A stretch of DNA of 42,803 nucleotides from Chitinophagaceae bacterium. Its GTDB lineage: Bacteria; Bacteroidota; Bacteroidia; Chitinophagales; Chitinophagaceae. The notes below the pieces were generated by a model. That model made no database searches. It saw only the letters and a program-made list of their open reading frames with translations, and was not told the origin of the DNA. Shown here in pieces: positions 1 through 8,640 of this stretch; position 1 is the first letter of the stretch; each line of letters begins with the position of its first letter. The DNA lies in the NCBI GenBank assembly GCA_947459295.1, contig CANHCY010000015.1, forward strand, positions 1 through 42,803, in the 5' to 3' direction. The position numbers and the translations under genes are program-made.

Positions 1-1434
1 ACGACGCATACGGTCAATGATAATTTCTAAGTGTAATTCACCCATACCTCTTAAGATGGTTTGACCTGTGTCTTCGTCTGTGTTTACACGAAGGGTTGGA
101 TCTTCTTCCACTAATTTAGCAATGGCCATACCCATTTTATCAACGTCTGCTTGCGTTTTAGGCTCAACAGCTACCGCGATAACGGGCTCAGGAATAAACA
201 TATTTTCTAGGGTGATTGGATGGTTCTCATCACATAAAGTATCACCTGTTTTGATTTCTTTAAAACCTACCGCAGCTGCGATATCACCTGCTTCAATAAA
301 GTCTACAGGGTTTTGTTTGTTCGCAAACATTTTCATGATACGAGAGATACGCTCTTTTTTACCACTACGTACGTTGAGTACATAAGAGCCCGCATCTAAG
401 TGACCAGAATAACATCTGAAGAACGCTAAACGTCCCACAAAAGGATCGGTCATGATTTTAAATGCAAGTGCAGCAAATGGTTCTTTAGCATCCGGCTTAC
501 GCGTGATGATTGCACCTGTATCAGGATCTGTACCTTGCGTATCTTCTACATCAACTGGAGAAGGCAGGTAACGACATACTGCATCAAGGGCAGTTTGTAC
601 ACCTTTATTTTTGAATGAAGATCCACACATCATTGGAACGATACTTAAATCGATACAAGCTTTACGGATGGCTTCATGTACTTCGTCTTCAGAAATAGAA
701 TCTGGATTTTCGAAGAATTTCTCCATTAATTTATCGTCGTATTCTGCAACGGCTTCAATCAAATTCTGTCTCCAGAATTCAACGTCTTCTTTCATATCAG
801 CAGGTACTTCAACTTCATCAAAAGTCATACCTTCTGTTTCCATATGCCAGATGATACCTTTCATTTTGATTAAATCCACAACACCTGTGAAATTATCTTC
901 GGCACCAATAGGTAATTGAAGCGGTACTGCTTTAGCACCTAACATTTCTTTTACTTGGTTTACTACCATTAAAAAGTCCGCACCAGCACGGTCCATTTTG
1001 TTAACGAAACCAATACGTGGAACTTTATAACGGTTTGCTTGACGCCATACTGTTTCTGATTGTGGTTCTACCCCATCAACTGCAGAGAAAAGTGCAATCA
1101 AACCATCTAATACACGCATAGAACGCTCTACCTCAACGGTAAAATCCACGTGACCCGGAGTATCGATGATATTGAAATAGTAACTTTTTGTATTAGCATC
1201 CGCCTTACCTTTTACAGTAGGAAAATTCCATTGGCAGCTAACCGCAGCAGAAGTAATGGTAATACCTCTTTCTTTTTCTTGCTCCATCCAATCGGTAGTA
1301 GCAGCACCATCGTGCACTTCACCAATTTTATGAATCATACCTGTGTAGCGCAAGATACGCTCTGTTGTAGTGGTTTTACCAGCATCAATGTGTGCGGCGA
1401 TACCAAAGTTTCTTTGAAATTTCAAGTCAGCCAT
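1..1434 (-). CDS. fusA: Elongation factor G, partial (C-terminus off the left edge)
   Basis: EF-G is the ribosomal translocase GTPase. The 478 visible codons start at the ATG complementary to 1432-1434 and read [20 protein letters not shown], which carries the P-loop (AHIDAGKTT). They continue with the switch II motif DTPGHVDFT and the G4 motif NKMD, so domain I, domain II and the start of domain III are present. The last visible residues are near [15 protein letters not shown] full protein is about 700 residues, so roughly one third lies outside the window; nothing suggests a broken gene. It follows rpsG on the same strand but is separated by a terminator and has its own promoter core at 1493-1500 and a leader hairpin at 1461-1480. 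Confidence 0.97.
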   Translation of the reverse strand, partial: MADLKFQRNFGIAAHIDAGKTTTTERILRYTGMIHKIGEVHDGAATTDWMEQEKERGITITSAAVSCQWNFPTVKGKADANTKSYYFNIIDTPGHVDFTVEVERSMRVLDGLIALFSAVDGVEPQSETVWRQANRYKVPRIGFVNKMDRAGADFLMVVNQVKEMLGAKAVPLQLPIGAEDNFTGVVDLIKMKGIIWHMETEGMTFDEVEVPADMKEDVEFWRQNLIEAVAEYDDKLMEKFFENPDSISEDEVHEAIRKACIDLSIVPMMCGSSFKNKGVQTALDAVCRYLPSPVDVEDTQGTDPDTGAIITRKPDAKEPFAALAFKIMTDPFVGRLAFFRCYSGHLDAGSYVLNVRSGKKERISRIMKMFANKQNPVDFIEAGDIAAAVGFKEIKTGDTLCDENHPITLENMFIPEPVIAVAVEPKTQADVDKMGMAIAKLVEEDPTLRVNTDEDTGQTILRGMGELHLEIIIDRMRR

Positions 1435-1460
1435 AATAGTGCTTGTTTTTTAAGTTTTGC

Positions 1461-1480
1461 TTGAGGAAACAGTTCCTCAA
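1461..1480 (-). other. Perfect hairpin in the fusA 5' leader
   Basis: TTGAGGAA at 1461-1468 is the exact inverse of TTCCTCAA at 1473-1480, with a four-base loop. It lies between the predicted fusA promoter core (1493-1500) and the start codon (1434), so it should be transcribed as a stem-loop about 26 bases before the ATG. No T-run follows, so it is not a simple terminator. A role in control of fusA is inference only. Confidence 0.5.
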
Positions 1481-1492
1481 TTTTCGAGGCGG

Positions 1493-1500
1493 CAAAGGTA
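1493..1500 (-). promoter_or_regulatory. fusA promoter -7 core (TACCTTTG)
   Basis: Read on the minus strand, 1500-1493 is TACCTTTG, a full match to the Bacteroidota -7 consensus TAnnTTTG. The expected -33 position holds only a T-run (TTTTT near 1520), a weak -33. The placement gives a leader of about 50 bases. Confidence 0.6.
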
Positions 1501-1553
1501 ATAATTATACCGATTGGAAAAAGGTTTCCGGTGTAATTTATTAATTAATTATG

Positions 1554-1587
1554 CACAAAAAAAGCCCCAAACCTAAGTTTGGGGCTT
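1554..1587 (-). terminator. Rho-independent terminator after rpsG
   Basis: An 11-bp perfect stem, AAGCCCCAAAC at 1562-1572 and GTTTGGGGCTT at 1577-1587, has a four-base loop. On the minus strand the stem is followed by a run of T (complement of the A-run around 1557-1563). It lies 21 bases after the rpsG stop, so the rpsL-rpsG transcript can end before fusA. Confidence 0.85.
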
Positions 1588-1608
1588 ATATAAGCAGTTT
1601 GTCTGTTC

Positions 1609-2076
1609 TTAAATTTTAAAGTGAGAGAACGCTTTGTTCGCCTCAGCCATACGGTGTGTGTCTTCTTTCTTTTTGAAAGCAGCTCCTTCACCCTTGCTAG
1701 CAGCCAACATTTCGTTTGCTAACTTGTCAGCCATGGTACGACCATTTCTTTCACGACTGTAACGGATTAACCATTTCATGCTCAATGAAATTTTACGATC
1801 AGCACGCACTTCTGAAGGAATTTGGAATGTAGCACCACCAATACGACGGCTACGTACTTCAACAGCAGGCGTTACGTTGGCAACGGCTCTTTTCCATACT
1901 TCATATCCATCCTCACCGGTCATTTTAGTAACCTTGTCTACTGCATCATAGAAAATATTGATCGCAGTACTTTTTTTACCCTGCCACATTAAGTTATTAA
2001 TGAAACGAGTTACCAATTTATCATTGAAACGTCCATCAGGAGCTAGGGGTAATTTTTTGGCTTGTGCTTTACGCAT
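1609..2076 (-). CDS. rpsG: 30S ribosomal protein S7
   Basis: S7 nucleates assembly of the 30S head and contacts tRNA at the exit site. The 155 residues match the usual bacterial length (about 155). Family hallmarks are visible: the N-terminal basic MRKAQAKK, the segment LVTRFINNLMWQGKKSTA, the central VEVRSRRIGGATFQIP, and the C-terminal RMAEANKAFSHFKI. It lies 42 bases after rpsL on the same strand, the standard str order, and no separate promoter was seen, so co-transcription with rpsL is likely. A strong terminator follows. Confidence 0.97.
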   Translation of the reverse strand: MRKAQAKKLPLAPDGRFNDKLVTRFINNLMWQGKKSTAINIFYDAVDKVTKMTGEDGYEVWKRAVANVTPAVEVRSRRIGGATFQIPSEVRADRKISLSMKWLIRYSRERNGRTMADKLANEMLAASKGEGAAFKKKEDTHRMAEANKAFSHFKI

Positions 2077-2118
2077 GTGATCTACTTATTAGCTTTTTTG
2101 TAATAATTTTTTTAGAGA

Positions 2119-2499
2119 CTATTTTTTAGCCTTTTCTTTTTTAGTACCGTACTTAGAACGAGACTGCTTACGGTCTTTAACACCTGCAGTATCGAGGCTA
2201 CCACGAACAATGTGGTAACGTACCCCTGGTAAGTCTTTAACACGACCACCACGGATTAATACGATTGAGTGTTCTTGTAAGTTATGACCTTCACCTGGGA
2301 TGTAGGCAATAACCTCAATCTTGTTTGTCAAACGCACTTTCGCTACTTTACGTAGGGCAGAGTTTGGCTTTTTAGGCGTTGTCGTATACACCCTGGTACA
2401 TACACCACGACGTTGCGGACACGCATCTAAAGCCCTAGACTTACTTTTAGCCTTGATAATTTCACGACCTTTTCTAACTAATTGCTGTATTGTAGGCAT
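2119..2499 (-). CDS. rpsL: 30S ribosomal protein S12
   Basis: S12 sits at the decoding centre and governs accuracy. All 126 residues are present and the signature [20 protein letters not shown] is intact. The lysines at the two classical streptomycin-resistance positions are wild type (K43/K44 in TPKKP and K88 in GRVKDLPG), so no rpsL resistance allele is seen. D89 in VKDLPG is the site methylthiolated by RimO in other bacteria. The C-terminus is lysine-rich. It heads the str transcript from a well-formed promoter at 2526-2555. Confidence 0.98.
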   Translation of the reverse strand: MPTIQQLVRKGREIIKAKSKSRALDACPQRRGVCTRVYTTTPKKPNSALRKVAKVRLTNKIEVIAYIPGEGHNLQEHSIVLIRGGRVKDLPGVRYHIVRGSLDTAGVKDRKQSRSKYGTKKEKAKK

Positions 2500-2525
2500 T
2501 CTAAACCGTTTAAAATTTCGGACGG

Positions 2526-2555
2526 CAAAGGTAATGGCTGGAACTGAAAAATCAA
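2526..2555 (-). promoter_or_regulatory. rpsL promoter (TTG-N19-TACCTTTG)
   Basis: On the minus strand TTG (2555-2553) is followed after exactly 19 bases by TACCTTTG (2533-2526). Both elements and the spacing fit the Bacteroidota -33/-7 consensus, and the TTG sits in a T-run. The predicted start of transcription is about 20 bases before the rpsL ATG. Confidence 0.75.
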
Positions 2556-2710
2556 AAAGTTTTAAAAAGTTTTCTCAAACTAGACGTAAAATACTGGTTT
2601 TCAGTACAAATACGAGGGCCTAAAAGGAGTAAATACTTGATTTAGGTAGCAAATAAACCAATCCTATCTTATTGATTTAGATTGACTAGCCAAAAATAAG
2701 GGCACTTTTT

Positions 2711-5700
2711 ATGCTTATTTTAAATTTTCGCTTGTTTCGCCTGAATTCGTCATTTGCGCTGTCTTTTGTGCACTCTTTTGCGAACGCCTTTGCGCCAATG
2801 ATAACGCTGGCCGCTTTTCTACTAATCAGCGCCTCAAATGTTGTTTTCGCGCAAATTTCAACCAGACCCAGTAGTTACCCCTACCCGGCCATCAACTTTG
2901 TGTATACCCAAAACTTTTCCAATTTACCAGGGGCTAGCAGTTTTGCAAGTGGCATAACGGGCAAGGGACCCTACTATTTAGGCAGCTTGCATACAGGCTT
3001 AACCGGTTTATTTATAGCGCAAACAAGTGGCACAAATGCAGCCCTCAATTTTACCACTAGTGCAGGCTCCAATGCCACCAGTGGTATTTTTAGTTACGGA
3101 CCTACAAATGGAGCTGCAAACGCTGCTATCAGAGGGCTTGGTAGCCTTGCAAGTAGCGCAGGAGACTATGTATTTGGCATGAGTTTTACCAACACTTCGC
3201 CTACAATTATTGAACAGTTTGAAATTGAATTAACAGCTGGTCAGTGGCGCAAAGGCGGTAGCGGAAAAACAAACGTTTGGAACTTTTCCTACACAATATC
3301 CGCAACAAATAATGTATTAGATACTGTTACAAAAAAAGATCCTGCACTGAGTTTTTATTCGGTCCAAACAAGCACTGGAACAGCAGCCCTCAATGGACTT
3401 TTAACCATTAATCAGCAACAAAAAAAAGACACACTATTTAATTTAAATTGGAAACCTGGCGAACAACTTATTATAAAATGGCAAGACAAAGATGACATTG
3501 GAAATGATGATGGCATGGCGCTGCAACAATTAATTTGTAAAGCGCTTACTTTGCCTGACAAGACCGCTCCCACTGTGTTTGAAGTCATTCCACCTATAGC
3601 AAAAACATACACAACTGGCGATACACTGACGGCAAAAATAATTTTTTCGGAACCTTGCATTTTAAACAATAATTCTTTTACGCCTTACTTGGTGGCTACT
3701 ATTTCGGACAGTGCAAAAAACCTTGTATACACCAAAGGATCAGGTACCAACGAATGGCATTTTTCATACCTCATTAAAAATGGCGACCTCGTAAAAAATG
3801 GATTCAATTTGTATCCTAAAATCAATTGCGATACCAGCGCCATTAGAGACGCCGCATTCAATTATTGCAACGGAGTTTTAAGCGGCAACACCCGTTTTTT
3901 ACAAGTAAAAATTGACGCTGTGGCACCAGCTTTTATCGACACCAGTACCTTGCGCATTAATAGCTGTAATCGGCCTGTAGCCATAGCTTCTGTGGCCTTA
4001 GGTGTAACACAAACAGATAGTAGCGAAACAATCATTTGGAAGCTAAGGACCCCTCCAATGCAGGGAGAAATTTTGGGCCTACCGTTTTCGACGAAAACGG
4101 TAGCTAATCGTTCTTATCCGAGAACCCTAACATTTATTCCAGTCAATTCAAATGCCGGAATGGATAGCGCTATTATTGAAATATCGGATGGCATCAATAG
4201 CAGTTTAAAAAAAATAGTATTTCAATTAGACAGTGGAATTGTAAACAACACAGTTATAGGAAATCAAATCATATGCAAAGGTTTTGCACCCACAATATTA
4301 TACGGCAACAACTCATCAAACACAAGCTATCATTGGCTTTACAAAGAAGACACTGCGGCTATATTTAAACCAGCTACAGGTAATAACAATGTTTACAATT
4401 ACCAATCTAGCACCTTACAAAGCAGTACTTTATTTAAAAGAATTGCCACTCGATTTTCATGTACCGACACGAGTAATTTGATACGTGTTCAGGTAAAAGA
4501 TAATGGCTTATGGATAGGTACAAATAATGCATTCTGGCAACAGGGTAGCAATTGGTGTGGCGGCACCGTACCAGATAGCAGCACCCATGTACTAGTGCAA
4601 TATGGGCGTCAAATTATTATTAGTGACGCATTTTCAAATCAAACCAATACTGCCAATACCATAAAGCTAGATTCAACTGCTAGCATTGTTGTAAACGGCT
4701 TGCTGTATTGGCCTAATACACTTTTAGGCGCTGGTACTATTGATGCTTCACATGGAAGTATTTACATAGAAAAAGATAGCACTATTATACATCCGAGAGT
4801 TTTTAAACACAACCGTATTTTTAATTTACAAATTGATACAAAAAATAAAGTTCAATTTTTAGATTCACTGATTATTGAAAATAGCGTCACCCTATTTAAT
4901 GGCAGCATACAAACAAAACATCTGACACTACTAGCAACTGCGCAAATTAACCCCTCCGGCAACAACACAAAAATGATAGGGCCCGCTACCATTTATAAAA
5001 AGTATCATTTATTGGAAGGTCAAACAAAACTTTTAGCACTACCCTTTTCAAATATTTCAAGTTTACAAAGTTTCAAAAATAGTATTGCCATTACAGGAAA
5101 AAATGGCCATGGTAGTGGCTTTGACAGCGCTGTACATCAACATCCATCTGTTTATTTTTTAGATAGTACATCCAATCATATCACGCAATTCATATACAAG
5201 CCCTTCACAAATATGGACAGCAGTTACCTAGACCCAAACAGCGCTATTAAAATTTGGTTGTACCCAAAAGATGCAAGCAATCATTCAAATATTATTAACG
5301 AAACGCCTTTTGTAGAAACAAAAACACAGGACGCATGGGTGAATATAATTGCGGCAGGAACACTTCAACATGGGCCACTCGAAATTGACTTTCCGGCTCA
5401 TCCATTAACGCGCTATTATTTAACCGGCAACCCATACCCCGCTAAAATAGACATCAGTAAAATATCAAGTAGCAGCAGCATTGGAAAGTATTACTGGTAC
5501 TGGGATGCAGGCCTTGGCGCTACTGGTAATTATACCGCTAGAGCGTTTAGACATCCAAGGGTCATTCAAAAACTAGAAGGTTTTATTATTAAAAATACAG
5601 CGGAAGCTGCAGGTTATTTATTTTATGAAGAAAGAACCAAGGTCAATCAAAATGAAACACCAGATACCAACCGCTACAAAAATGAATACGCACATATAAG

Positions 5701-6364
5701 TTTTTCACTCATGCAAGAAAATACCCTACTGGATAGACTAGAGATTATGGGTTTAGATAGTGCTAGTAGCCGATTTGAAAAATGGGACGCAGAAAAAATA
5801 AACGAAAATAAAATATCGCTTTATTCCATTTCAAGAGATAGTATGGCGCTTTGCATAGATGCAAGACCCTTTACCAATAACCTTTTTGTTCCACTAGGTA
5901 TACAGTCCAACAAAACTGGAAAATACAGATTGTTATGCAATGCTTACGTTATAGCAAGTGATATGACAGCCTACCTACATGATAAACTATTAAACAAGTA
6001 TCAAAAAATAATACAGGATAGTAGTTATACTTTTGAGATAAGCACAGACAGCACAACGGCTGGCGAGAAACGTTTTGAAATTACTGGACCACCGCCACCC
6101 CCAAGGCAAGAAGATCCCATTATGGCAACTGTTGCGCCCAACCCTGTACACAATCAACTAGGAATCCGTTATTCATTTAGAGAGACGTTAGTTTACCAAA
6201 TATCCATACATAGTATCGATGGCACACTATTACAAAGCAAAATATTTGCCGCAAGTAAAAACGGAATTGCATTGATAGAAGTACCGTACTTAAAAGCAGG
6301 CGCTTATGTTGCAGTGATTAAAGCAGGAAAAAACTATTTACTCAAACAGTTTATTAAACTTTAA
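2711..6364 (+). CDS. Large secreted protein with type IX secretion sorting domain
   Basis: This is a 1217-residue exported protein of unknown substrate. The N-terminus is hydrophobic and ends in VVFAQ, a likely signal-peptidase site near residue 48. A shorter start at residue 30 is possible but would leave the signal peptide without basic residues. Around residues 285-400 is a stretch like bacterial Ig-like repeats (PTVFEVIPPIAKTYTTGDTL). Near residue 598 a W-G-x-N-x-x-W motif and NWCGGTVPD resemble modules repeated in Bacteroidota surface proteins. A proline linker (PPPPP) precedes the last 75 or so residues, APNPVHNQL through YLLKQFIKL, which fit the Por secretion tail. No catalytic motif was recognised; an adhesin or surface role is inferred. 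Its stop overlaps that of ilvE by 11 bases. Confidence 0.9.
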   Translation: MLILNFRLFRLNSSFALSFVHSFANAFAPMITLAAFLLISASNVVFAQISTRPSSYPYPAINFVYTQNFSNLPGASSFASGITGKGPYYLGSLHTGLTGLFIAQTSGTNAALNFTTSAGSNATSGIFSYGPTNGAANAAIRGLGSLASSAGDYVFGMSFTNTSPTIIEQFEIELTAGQWRKGGSGKTNVWNFSYTISATNNVLDTVTKKDPALSFYSVQTSTGTAALNGLLTINQQQKKDTLFNLNWKPGEQLIIKWQDKDDIGNDDGMALQQLICKALTLPDKTAPTVFEVIPPIAKTYTTGDTLTAKIIFSEPCILNNNSFTPYLVATISDSAKNLVYTKGSGTNEWHFSYLIKNGDLVKNGFNLYPKINCDTSAIRDAAFNYCNGVLSGNTRFLQVKIDAVAPAFIDTSTLRINSCNRPVAIASVALGVTQTDSSETIIWKLRTPPMQGEILGLPFSTKTVANRSYPRTLTFIPVNSNAGMDSAIIEISDGINSSLKKIVFQLDSGIVNNTVIGNQIICKGFAPTILYGNNSSNTSYHWLYKEDTAAIFKPATGNNNVYNYQSSTLQSSTLFKRIATRFSCTDTSNLIRVQVKDNGLWIGTNNAFWQQGSNWCGGTVPDSSTHVLVQYGRQIIISDAFSNQTNTANTIKLDSTASIVVNGLLYWPNTLLGAGTIDASHGSIYIEKDSTIIHPRVFKHNRIFNLQIDTKNKVQFLDSLIIENSVTLFNGSIQTKHLTLLATAQINPSGNNTKMIGPATIYKKYHLLEGQTKLLALPFSNISSLQSFKNSIAITGKNGHGSGFDSAVHQHPSVYFLDSTSNHITQFIYKPFTNMDSSYLDPNSAIKIWLYPKDASNHSNIINETPFVETKTQDAWVNIIAAGTLQHGPLEIDFPAHPLTRYYLTGNPYPAKIDISKISSSSSIGKYYWYWDAGLGATGNYTARAFRHPRVIQKLEGFIIKNTAEAAGYLFYEERTKVNQNETPDTNRYKNEYAHISFSLMQENTLLDRLEIMGLDSASSRFEKWDAEKINENKISLYSISRDSMALCIDARPFTNNLFVPLGIQSNKTGKYRLLCNAYVIASDMTAYLHDKLLNKYQKIIQDSSYTFEISTDSTTAGEKRFEITGPPPPPRQEDPIMATVAPNPVHNQLGIRYSFRETLVYQISIHSIDGTLLQSKIFAASKNGIALIEVPYLKAGAYVAVIKAGKNYLLKQFIKL

Positions 6365-7418
6365 ATAACCAGTGGTGGGTATCTGGTGCGGTCGCATACC
6401 TGATGGCAGTGAGTCTATCTTTTAATTCTTTGGCAACGCCTGCCTTATCTGTATCAAAATGCATGCTATAATCTTTATAGCGTAGTTCTTTAATTTTAGA
6501 AATTGTAGCAGCCGTTCCAGTGCCAAACACTTCATGTAAAAGGCCCTGTTTTTGAGAAGCGATTAATTCATCAATGGTTATTTTTGTCTCTTGCACTTCC
6601 ATGCCCATCTCTTTCAAAACCGTAATGGCACTGTCTCTTGTTACACCTTCCAAAATAGTTCCTTCTGTAAGTTCAGGCGTTACTATTTTGTTGCCTACCA
6701 CAAAAAATACATTCATCGTACCTACTTCTTGCAAATACTTATGTTCAAAAGCATCGGTCCATAATACTTGATCATAACCTGCCTCTTTTGCTTTTTGTGT
6801 AGCAAGCATACTTGCCGCATAATTACCCGCATTTTTTGCAAAACCAACGCCACCCGGAGCAGCTCTAGTGTAGGTTTCTTCTACATAGATTTTCATTGGT
6901 GTGCTATAATAAGGCCCTGTAGGACTTAACAAAATCATGAACTTATAATTATCAGAAGGTTTTACGCCAATAACTGGATCGGTCGCAAACATAAAGGGTC
7001 TGATATATAAAGAGTGATCTGCCATCGCGGGAACCCAATCTCTATCCATATCAATAAGAAGGCGCATACCCTCCATAAAAATCGCTTCAGGCACTTCGGG
7101 CATACACATACGCGCTGCAGAAATATTGAATCTTCTAAAATTATCTTGAGGTCTGAAAATATGAACCTCACCAGCATTACTCTTATAGGCCTTAACGCCT
7201 TCAAAAATAGATTGCCCATAATGTAGCGCAGCCAAAGAAGGATCAAATTGCAGTGCTTGATAGGGCCTAATCACCACGTTCGTCCAAACACCATCAATAT
7301 AGTCAGCCTCAAACATATGATCTGTAAAAACACGACCAAAAGGAATATTTTCGAGCGTTGTATTTGCTAACCTACTGTGCTGAACTTTTTCAATCTTTAC
7401 GTCAAGTGCTGCTGCCAT
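6354..7418 (-). CDS. ilvE: Branched-chain amino acid aminotransferase
   Basis: This PLP enzyme interconverts leucine, isoleucine and valine with their 2-oxo acids, using glutamate and 2-oxoglutarate. The 354 residues are of fold-type IV. The PLP-binding lysine is K195 in GFAKNAGNYAAS, and YGQSIFEGVKAY is the usual N-terminal substrate-pocket motif. The glycine-rich EVFGTGTAATIS near the C-terminus fits the phosphate-binding turn. I chose the ATG at 7418 (MAAALDVKIEKV) over an in-frame ATG nine codons upstream, because a promoter-like TTTCTTTG (one mismatch, 7442-7435) would lie inside the longer version. It converges on the T9SS protein with overlapping stops. Confidence 0.95.
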   Translation of the reverse strand: MAAALDVKIEKVQHSRLANTTLENIPFGRVFTDHMFEADYIDGVWTNVVIRPYQALQFDPSLAALHYGQSIFEGVKAYKSNAGEVHIFRPQDNFRRFNISAARMCMPEVPEAIFMEGMRLLIDMDRDWVPAMADHSLYIRPFMFATDPVIGVKPSDNYKFMILLSPTGPYYSTPMKIYVEETYTRAAPGGVGFAKNAGNYAASMLATQKAKEAGYDQVLWTDAFEHKYLQEVGTMNVFFVVGNKIVTPELTEGTILEGVTRDSAITVLKEMGMEVQETKITIDELIASQKQGLLHEVFGTGTAATISKIKELRYKDYSMHFDTDKAGVAKELKDRLTAIRYATAPDTHHWLFKV

Positions 7419-7486
7419 AGTTTTATATTTGGTGCAAAGAAACAAAAAAAATGAAAACTAACAATCGTTAATATTGCAAAACTGCC

Positions 7487-8053
7487 ATGAATTCTGAAAA
7501 TAATTTGCTTCCGCCCTTTGTAATAGCCTCTTTATATAAAGATGACCTTGTTTTAGTAGATGCTAAAGAGAGCAGCAAACGGTCTATAACCACTGAAACA
7601 CAAAAGAGCGCAGCTATTGCTCCCGCTGTTGAGGAGGTGCTAACAATAAATCCAATTGGGTTTTTAGGTGACAATCAAAAAAAGATAACCATCTTATTAA
7701 AAGACAGTTCGGCGGTTCACCTTGCAGATGAATCCTTACAATTTTTAACAGCCATACTCGCCGCATGCAAACTAAATATGGGCGATGTTGCCATTGTAAA
7801 CACAGCCAATCAGGCGGTTAAATACACGCAAATAAAAACAGAACTTCAACCTACTACTTTACTCCTATTTGATATCAACGCTGCAAGCATTGCACTTCCT
7901 TTTGAAGTACCGCAGTATCAAGTACAGCAATATGACAATTGCACCCTTTTATTTTCTGCACCATTACAATCAATGCTCGTTAAAACAGAAGCAGCAAAAC
8001 TAGAAAAAGGAAAACTTTGGAATGCACTTAAAAAAACGTTTAATATTAAGTAG
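7487..8053 (+). CDS. Unknown conserved protein, possibly HolD (DNA polymerase III psi)-like
   Basis: The 188 residues have no signal peptide or membrane segment, so the protein is probably cytoplasmic. I do not recognise the family with certainty. The second half has an alternating strand/helix layout: ITILLKD, LQFLTAILAACKLNMGDVAIVN, LLLFDI, then ALPFEVPQYQVQQYDNCTLL and a basic C-terminal helix KLEKGKLWNALKKTF. The final pattern (A-P-x-L near the end, then K/R-x-x-LW-x-x-L) resembles the end of proteobacterial HolD, the small clamp-loader-associated psi subunit. That resemblance is weak. The gene starts a tight run: its stop is followed after three bases by rdgB. A TAATATTG core (one mismatch) lies at 7469-7476. 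Confidence 0.85.
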   Translation: MNSENNLLPPFVIASLYKDDLVLVDAKESSKRSITTETQKSAAIAPAVEEVLTINPIGFLGDNQKKITILLKDSSAVHLADESLQFLTAILAACKLNMGDVAIVNTANQAVKYTQIKTELQPTTLLLFDINAASIALPFEVPQYQVQQYDNCTLLFSAPLQSMLVKTEAAKLEKGKLWNALKKTFNIK

Positions 8054-8056
8054 TAG

Positions 8057-8638
8057 ATGAAAATAATTTTTGCAACCAATAATAAAAATAAGGTAGAGGA
8101 AATCAAACACCTTAGCCATCAAAAATTTGAAATTTTTACTTTGCAAGAAGTGGGCATTGATATTGATATTCCAGAACCACATGATACACTAGAAGCCAAT
8201 GCCACCGAAAAGTCTGCTACCATTTATAAGCTCACAAATCAAGCTGTATTTAGCGAAGATACGGGGTTAGAAGTGGAGGCACTAGGTGGTGCGCCCGGTG
8301 TAAAATCGGCGAGGTACGCAGGAGAAGGACGAAACATGCAGGACAATATTGATAAATTATTAGCAGAACTAAAAGACAAACCAACAAGAGCTGCAAGGTT
8401 TAGAACCGTTGTTTCACTCATTATTGGTGGAAAAGAATTTCAGTTTGAAGGAATTTGTGAAGGTCACATTACTAATGCACAAGATGGCACAAATGGATTT
8501 GGCTACGATCCCGTTTTTATTCCAGTAGGAAGTGATATCACTTTTGCAAATATGGATATTACAGAAAAAAATAAATTTAGCCACAGAAAAAAAGCAGTGC
8601 AACAACTCATCAATTTTTTAAACGACTATCAAGACTAA
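8057..8638 (+). CDS. rdgB: XTP/dITP pyrophosphatase (non-canonical purine NTPase)
   Basis: RdgB/HAM1 proteins hydrolyse dITP, ITP and XTP to the monophosphates and pyrophosphate, keeping deaminated purines out of DNA and RNA. The 193 residues match the usual length. The N-terminal ATNNKNKVEEI substrate loop, the SEDTGLEVEALGGAPGVKSARYAG block with its catalytic acidic pair, the FGYDPVF motif and the C-terminal FSHRKKA are all present. The ATG follows the previous stop after three bases and its own stop is two bases before the next gene, so the three genes look like one transcript. Confidence 0.97.
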   Translation: MKIIFATNNKNKVEEIKHLSHQKFEIFTLQEVGIDIDIPEPHDTLEANATEKSATIYKLTNQAVFSEDTGLEVEALGGAPGVKSARYAGEGRNMQDNIDKLLAELKDKPTRAARFRTVVSLIIGGKEFQFEGICEGHITNAQDGTNGFGYDPVFIPVGSDITFANMDITEKNKFSHRKKAVQQLINFLNDYQD

Positions 8639-8640
8639 AT

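Noticed and set aside
1..1434. A truncated fusA pseudogene
   Set aside because: The reading frame is intact up to the first base of the window; the missing third is cut by the window edge.
68..1464. Three plus-strand ORFs across fusA
   Set aside because: They lie opposite highly conserved EF-G codons; fusA is the real gene on the minus strand.
4284..4481. A 65-residue ORF within the T9SS cargo gene
   Set aside because: Out-of-frame with the long reading frame and without signals of its own.
6962..7246. Overlapping ORFs on both strands within ilvE
   Set aside because: Frame shadows of the aminotransferase, which has all its motifs.
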